Origin: Pochonia chlamydosporia 170
Lineage: Eukaryota; Ascomycota; Sordariomycetes; Hypocreales; Clavicipitaceae
DNA: 64,000 bases
Assembly (NCBI RefSeq): GCF_001653235.2
Contig: NC_035792.1
Span: 3,038,001 to 3,102,000 of the forward strand
Reading direction: 5' to 3'
In this document: piece after piece, positions 57,554-64,000 of the stretch
Position numbering within the stretch: position 1 is the first letter of the stretch
How the letters are laid out: every line of letters starts with the position of its first letter
The notes under the pieces: model-generated
The model's database searches: none
What the model was told of the DNA's origin: nothing
What the model saw: only the letters and a program-made list of their open reading frames with translations
Position numbers and translations under genes: made by a program

Positions 57554-60297
57554 TGACCTTGGCAGGAGGCGGCAATAATAAGCTGCTTCAGAGGAACGGT
57601 AGCATCCGTCATCCCCTGTCAAAGCCAATTGTCTGGACGAAAGTTATTTTCTTGAACGGGTCAGCGGTGATCCGACCATACTTTGTCCTGGTAATCCTCG
57701 ACGGACGAGGGCATGTCGAGACGACCAATCATGCACGCTCGATGTTACCAACTTGAGACAGGAGCTAGGGTGGCTTGAAAATGGACTACCCAGCGACTGC
57801 GATGAAAAACAAGCGTTTGCGTCAGGCCGGCAAGGCAACTCAGGTGATAGGGTTCTGTGGGAGAAGTTTTGATACTTGTTGGCCAGGCACCCGACTCCTG
57901 GTTCTATCAATTTTTCATACGCACCAAGTTCAGGGTGACATGAGAACTCCGAGTGTCGTGAGATTTAAGCCAAGACTTGGACCCTGGATTATGTATGTTC
58001 GTCATTGGTGTGGCGTAGAGCATTGGCGAACCGGCCGGCTATTATGACGGAGCAACCAAAGACGATCCGAAGTAAGGACCTTGTGCAAGACACTGGCGCT
58101 TATTACTCCGTAGTGTCAGGGTAGAAAACTCTGGGCTCCAGTCTGTATTTGATGTTACATATATCCTTCCGGTTGTTATGGCGTTGAGCTTGCAAGGGAG
58201 GTCTGCCACCATGAGAGCCATTGGCACCCTGTGAGCATGTCCCCAATGTGTACTGTATCCGGTGAAGCCATGTGCGCAGGCATTCAACGCTTGTGAAAGG
58301 GCCAAGCGCAGGCAAAAATAATCGCAGAGGGAATGGGTGGCATCAAATGCAGGGTGCCAGGCATGATATCTGGCTATTGGCTCATGTTTGAGATGCTCAG
58401 CCACTGCATAGGGACGGACTTGATGGTCACGGTTCCGTTCCAATCGGAGTTGGTGGAGGCAGCTTTGTGCATCATGCTTGTCAGCGAGACGCTCCATTTA
58501 GGAGAGGGACTTTTATCAGGTTCGTCCGTTAGGAGCCAAGCCCTAGAGGGAGTTGATAATTGGGGGCGCGTTGGAGGAGGTAGCAACATGTCAAGGATGC
58601 GGCGACGAGGTAAACACGAATTGTCTGCAGGGACGTCGAAAACCTTGGTTTGTGATTTAGCCGTCGTAGCTTCGGATGACTTGTAATATTCGGGACATTG
58701 TTGACGGATAGATTATCAAGGACCAGACGATAATGTAATATTGGACTGTGGCCACATTCAATGCACTCGACGCCGTTTGTCTTGGGTTGACTTTGGGGTG
58801 GATGTCTTGTCTTGTCTTGATGGCGACATGGATGGAGCGGCCTCCTGTTCGGAAAATGGCATGGCCAATCAGGGGGGCCAGACTTGCCGATTCGCCAGTG
58901 ATGGTTCGGCAGCTGCAGGTACAAGGAAGGGCCAAGCAGTGACACAGGGAAATCCAACGGCCCTGGAGGACTGCAGTTCAGGGGTCGGATGGAGCGAGTG
59001 GCGGACATCGGATAGAGACCAGTTGACCCCATTTCATGCCACATTGATGCATTGATTGACCATGGGGCTCCATGATGAGTGCATAACATACAGACCAGGC
59101 TTCAATAATTAATCAATTTCACCAATTCCATCAAGATATTGCAGGTATGGTCTCTGACACGCAACTTTGCGATCGTCAGTAAGAGACACCGCAGCTCAAA
59201 TCTCGTAGGCATGAATGAAACGCCCACCCAGTCCTAGTGTCAGAGTCATTCTCGAATCAATGACTGATACCAACTCACTCTACCTAGGTATGTATGAGAC
59301 TTGACTTTTGTTTTCCTTGCATGCCTAAAGTAGGGAGCGAAACGTATTTAAACACGGGAAATATATTGCATATCGTTTTATATGCTTAGGTATATTAAGA
59401 TGTATTAGTGTATACTTGGATATAGGCAAATACTTTTTGCCACAGACTGTAGGTATATTACACCTACGTGCAAAAAGAATCAATGGATACATGTATCCAC
59501 ATGTGCTGGTGAGTGATCCTTCAATGTTCATTCAATGTTTCTGGGAGGCGGAAGAAGGTCCAGTTGAATCAAGACACAGCCATCATCCCGCCAGCCGGTG
59601 CCGTTTGCCTTTCAGGTCAGGCCTGGTGACTCCAGTGCAGCCCCTCTGATACTCCATTACGGCTCCATGTCAGTGCTAGCCCTTCGTTCCCCTGCCCCTG
59701 CAGGCTCCCGTCAGGCCGCCCGGCTCTCCTAGTGAGCAAATGCAATTGCAGAATGATGGCCCAGGCCACATGGAGACACATATGGAGACGCAAATGGAGA
59801 CCTGACTCCGTCGACGTTGACGCTAGAAGCCCGAGCATGGGCCGAATTGGGTACCTGCATTCTTCCATTACGTGAAAATACGTGAAAATTAGTGCCGCCG
59901 TTGGCCTGTCACTTGACTTGACATCTTCAATGTTGTCTACGGAGGAGTCTAGCGTCTAGTGGTCTGGTCAAGTCTCGTCACCATTTGAAGCCGTCCGGTT
60001 CCCCAAACCCCACATCAGTTGACTTTGACCACCCAAACCGCATCAGTGCCGTCTGTCGTCTGGTCTGGTTCTTCGTCGACAATCTTCTTAACCACACTGA
60101 ATCCGACCTGACACAACATCGTCCGCCTTGTCTTTTGTTTATCCTCTGCTCCCCTTACTCAGGTAAGGTACATACAACTACTTGGACCAGACTCTTGTTT
60201 TCTCTCCGTCTGGTCCGGCCACCCCGTACCCAGCGGTGCCCCTCCTCGTTGCACTCCAGTCTGTCTGTCTGTCAACATCGACCCGCGCTCACTTGAC

Positions 60298-60324
60298 CTC
60301 ACCTCACCTCACCTCACCTCACCT
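60298..60324 (+). repeat. (CTCAC)n simple tract in the Chs4 leader
   Basis: CACTTGACCTCACCTCACCT continuing with five perfect 5-bp units. Simple repeat in a probable 5' untranslated region. Confidence 0.8.
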
Positions 60325-60906
60325 GGTCGTGTCGTGTGGCCCTTTCTTCTCTGCCATCAACCTTCACTCGACTTGCTCCTTCCCGCCTCTCTGCATGCAA
60401 GGGCGCCTCGGCAACGACCCAAACACTACTCCTCCATCTAGCCGTCAATTAGCAGCCGCTTCTGCTGCGTCCGGTGTCTGCGCATAGTCGGGCGAGTTCA
60501 GCATCGAAACTGTCGATCCTTTGCGCCGCAACCCGAAACACCATCGGCCCCAGATTGTGCCTCCGACCGTGGTACATTACTGCCGTTGACACAACCACTT
60601 CCCGATGCGCTATTGAACCATCCTTCGTGAAACGTTGGGGATCAACAAAACCACCAAGCTATTACCTTTTTCTGCATTTTGTTTTCTTTTTGCGCCGTCA
60701 TCTGTTCTTGGCGCTTCTGCCCTTCCCGTGCCCCCATCGCGACCCTTTGTCTCGGATATGGGATATTTTGTCAGCGTCCTCCTCTGGCACGAATAGCTTA
60801 TTATAGCCGACGGCGAGCGCCAGTACCGAACCAAGCCACGACAGCTCTTAACCCACGAAAGCAACCGACGGCACTTGTTTCCATCGCCTGATACACAAAA
60901 TTCGAC

Positions 60907-63900
60907 ATGGCCTACAGGGGAGGATATGGTGGCGGAGGTGGAGGTTCACAGCGTCCGTATGCTGGTCCAGCGGCGCCCCGACCTGGTCCTAGAGGAGGAT
61001 ATAATGAAGGACCTTCACAGCAGCAGTTTGGCGGCCGGCAACCACTTAACGAATATCAGGACGGATATGGATACGACAGCCAGGGAGGAGGCTATGCAGA
61101 TGAAGGCCCTCAACAATACCAAGATGATTACGGACCCGGCCCGACAAGAGGAGGCCCAATGCCTCCATATGCGAGGGGCGGTGGTCCTATACCCCGTCCT
61201 GGAACTGCTGATGGCATCCGCGGAGGCTCTTATCCCCAGGGTAGAGGCATGGGACCGGGACCTGGCCGTGCGATGCCGGCACGGGGTGGTCCAGCGGGAG
61301 GTAGACCTGGTCAGTATGGCCCTGGAGATTTTGGCGTTAAGATGGCCGCAGATTTGCTGCAAAATGGCCCTGAGTATGTTAAGATTTATCTTGCTGACTT
61401 TTGAACTTTTTTTCCCTATTGTTAGCGCGACGACCGCCTCCAACTCATCCAGACCCCGGGTATGGTGGCTACGAGCAGGACCGACAGTTGGCTGGCCAAA
61501 TGTCCGGCATGGATTTAAATGGCCAAAGGTCAAGATCCGACGGAAGATCCAGCTATGAAACGACACGAAGTCAAGATGATTACGGGCGACCCCAAGGCTA
61601 CGGAGGCCCCCGACAAGGTCCGCCTGCTGGACAGGCTGGGGCTGGCTTTGGAGGCTATGATGATGGCTATGGCACCGCGCCTCAGCAACCGGCGAGAAAT
61701 GAGTTCGGACCACCAAGTCGAAGCATGACAATGCCGGTCAACGATTTCCCAGCTGCTCAAAACATGCCACCTCCACGACGAGTAGGTACGGCCCCATTTA
61801 ACGGACCAGGAGGCCCTGGAGGCGTACCGGCAAGGCCCTCAACTGCTGGCGGTCATCGCCCTCCTCCTCAAAGAATTTATCCGCAGGATCGTCAGGTACC
61901 GGCTCGAGACCCTTACGGAGGCGGCTACCAAGATGAGCGAGGAGGATACAATGGTGCGCCTGCAGCATCCGGACAAGGTTCTCGCCCAGGTCCCTCGCCG
62001 TCGGTTGATGAGGTGTTCGACTCATATTATGCCACTCCCGGAATGAGCGGCTCTGATCAGCATGATCAGTACGGTGCACCTGTGAACCAAAGTCGCGGGT
62101 CCCTCGACCAGTCGATGCGGCCAGCTGTAGAGCAGTCGCAGCCTGGAGCCCACGGCACGCCGAGATTGCATCACGCCAAATCGGAGGCCAATTTTCATGA
62201 ACCACAAGCTGCTGTCTTTGAGATGGCTGGCGATATCCCCTCGATGCCTCCCGTACCACAAGTGCAGCCTTACCGGCCAGAATATGGCCAGGGTTATAGT
62301 GCGTCGCCAGTGGGCTACGATCAACTGCCCCCGCGTGGCCCCAGTGCGCCGCCAGGACCGATCCACGACATGAGAGCCGGGGGCAACATGGGCATGTCTA
62401 GGCACGGGACTGCGTCGTCCATACACACAACCTCAGACACTCTTCCTTCGCATCCTACGCCTGTTCGACCGGGATTAATGGCTAACTCGATGGTGAATAT
62501 GAATGACCGACCTCCCCCTGTGCGGAACTATGGCGGTGTTCCACAACAGCAGCAACCTCAGCAGCAACCTCAGCAGCAACCTCAGCAATATGCCCAATCT
62601 CTACCACCTCAACCACAACAGCAGCCGCAACATCAACAGCCTCCTCCGGCTCGAGGCGGATACCCGTCCAATGTGGAAATAGGACAAATCCAGGAGCCGG
62701 TAACGCCGCAGGAGTTGGAGCGTCTACGGATGGTTATAAAGGTCAATGCCAACGATCAGGAATCAGCTTTGCGCCTAGCAAAAAGACTGATTGAAGCCGC
62801 CGACGTTTTGGCGCCAAAGCTACCTGACCCCAAGCAACGGGCAAAGGCTCGTGAGCGATACCTAATGGACTCGCACAAGGTGCTAAAGAAGCTTTCCAAC
62901 GCACAGAATTCAGAGGCCATGTTTGTTCTGGCAGATAGCCTCGGAAAGGGACTGTTTGGCAACGAGCCAGATAACAAGGAGGCTTTCACCCTGTACCAGT
63001 CTGCTGCAAAGGTGGGACATGCGGCTGCTGCGTACCGTACTGCAGTCTGTTGCGAGATTGGACATGAGGATGGCGGCGGCACGCGTAAAGACCCTCTAAA
63101 GGCGATGCAGTGGTACAAGCGCGCAGCAACACTTGGCGACCCTCCAGCCATGTACAAGGTTGGTATGATTCTCCTCAAGGGGCTGCTGGGTCAACCCAAG
63201 AATCCACGCGAAGCTGTGAGCTGGTTGAGACGCGCGGGAGAGAGGGCCGATGCGGAGAATCCCCATGCTCTCCATGAGCTTGGCCTACTCTACGAATCTG
63301 CTTCCGGAAACGACGCCATCATCCGAGACGAAAGCTATGCCCTGGAATTGTTCCAAAAGGCTGCGGATTTAGGCTACAAGTTCTCACAATATCGCTTGGG
63401 CTGTGCATTCGAGTATGGTGCATTGGGCTGTCCCATCGATCCAAGACAGTCCATCTACTGGTATTCACAGGCTGCTCAGCAGGAAGAGCACCAGTCAGAG
63501 CTGTCCCTTAGCGGATGGTACCTGACAGGGAGCCCAGGAGTTCTGGCCCAAAACGACACAGAGGCATATCTCTGGGCGAGAAAGGCGGCAGTGGCTGGTC
63601 TGGCAAAGGCAGAATACGCAATGGGATACTTTACAGAAGTGGGAATCGGTGTCGCTGCGAACTTGGAGGATGCCAAACGGTGGTACTGGAGAGCTGCTGG
63701 TATGCTTTCCGTTATACAATTCCCCTACGAAACAAGCATGCTATTTTCAACAGGTACTGACAATACGACTTTCTAGCCCAGGACTTCCCCAAGGCCAGAG
63801 ATCGCCTAGAAGACCTCAAACGTGCTGGCAAAGGCGGGCAATTCAAACCCCAGCAGCGTATTTCACGTAGTCGCATCGAGCGAGAACGACAAGAAGGAGA

Positions 63901-63916
63901 GTGTGTGGTAATGTGA
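60907..63916 (+). CDS. Chitin synthase activator Skt5/Chs4 (Sel1 repeats, CaaX end)
   Basis: Recruits and activates class IV/Chs3-type chitin synthase at growth sites. The N-terminal ~400 residues are Gly/Pro/Gln-rich (RGGYGGGGGG; a polyQ region QQQQPQQQPQQQPQQ near 62540). Sel1-like repeats follow from about 62900: AMFVLADSLGKGLFG, AAAYRTAVCCEIG, AMYKVGMILLKG, ALHELGLLYE, SQYRLGCAFEYG, SELSLSGWYLTGS, AEYAMGYFTEVGIG. Last exon 63777-63916 after a 77-nt intron ends GECVVM, a CaaX prenylation box as in yeast Skt5. Exon 2 is 61426-63699. The exon 1 end is unresolved: the best donor (GTATGT, 61374) gives the wrong phase, while a weak donor at 61301 (GTAGAC) fits. Confidence 0.88.
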
Positions 63917-64000
63917 GCAGATGACTAATGCTGCATCTTTCGACTGCATGGGCCAAAACAAATTTCATAAAAGGCATTGGGATTTGTTCAGGTGGGAGTT
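63917..64000. other. Chs4 3' region
   Basis: Only 84 bases after the stop codon; nothing recognised. Confidence 0.5.

Larger units (their letters stand above)
55473..60906. other. 5.4-kb region of degenerate DNA and the Chs4 leader
   Basis: 55473-56430: no gene; a poly(G) run near 56169. 56440-56720: AT-rich, RIP-like. 56830-57760: short cysteine-bearing open frames in different frames (listed separately). TACTCCGTA copies at 57128 and 58104; TACCTAGGTA at 59281-59290; AT-rich patch at 59330-59470. From 59960 the plus strand becomes CT-rich with TCTGGT motifs, and (ACCTC)n at about 60298-60324, as in a long fungal 5' leader. Confidence 0.5.

Noticed and set aside
60875..61558. Alternative frame of 227 codons through the Chs4 N-terminal exon
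   Set aside because: Shadow of the Gly/Pro-rich Chs4 frame; it is what the GTATGT donor at 61374 would join, but it stops early and lacks the family's sequence.

Overview
The window is nuclear DNA of a filamentous ascomycete, most likely a sordariomycete of the order Hypocreales. The grounds are short introns (about 45-320 nt) with GTRNGT donors and CTAAC/CTGAC branch sites, long gene-free leaders, fungus-specific families (PalI, AspE septin, AIM11, Skt5/Chs4, DUF7704) and a repeat block carrying repeat-induced point mutation (RIP)-type transitions. Twenty-one protein genes can be modelled, many only after joining exons. I saw no tRNA, rRNA or CRISPR.

Left part (1-22.3 kb): housekeeping genes. 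In order: the 3' end of an unknown gene; NAC-beta (EGD1); tRNA adenosine deaminase TAD1; ribosomal protein eL24; an Asp f 3-type peroxiredoxin; a small secreted protein; ribosomal protein eS4; a double-Myb Teb1/Tay1-like telomere-repeat protein; a DUF7704 membrane protein; a Taz1/TRF-like telomere protein; and an AspE septin. TAD1/eL24 share a 402-bp divergent promoter.

Middle part (22.3-49 kb): a 4.9-kb gene-free stretch, an ABC1/ADCK1-type mitochondrial atypical kinase, another 4-kb gap, pH sensor PalI, a disordered hypothetical protein, a three-exon small secreted protein, a 4.8-kb gap, an RGS membrane protein (RgsB/Rax1-like) and pantothenate kinase.

Right part (49-64 kb): a 78-residue ten-cysteine secreted protein with a prokineticin/colipase-like pattern, AIM11, a 2-oxoglutarate/Fe(II) oxygenase, an AT-rich RIP-mutated repeat block, an isolated but intact GT8 glycosyltransferase, a degenerate 5-kb region, and the chitin synthase activator Skt5/Chs4 ending in a CaaX box.

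The strongest unusual signals are: (1) an apparent single-nucleotide exon in EGD1; (2) two genes for TTAGGG-type telomere-binding proteins 4 kb apart, with an inverted and direct TTAGGG array about 200 bp upstream of the Taz1-like gene, suggesting autoregulation; (3) the ten-cysteine secreted protein; (4) a repeat built of consecutive perfect hairpins with both a C/G-rich and RIP-mutated copies; (5) an unresolved reading-phase conflict at the first intron of Chs4.
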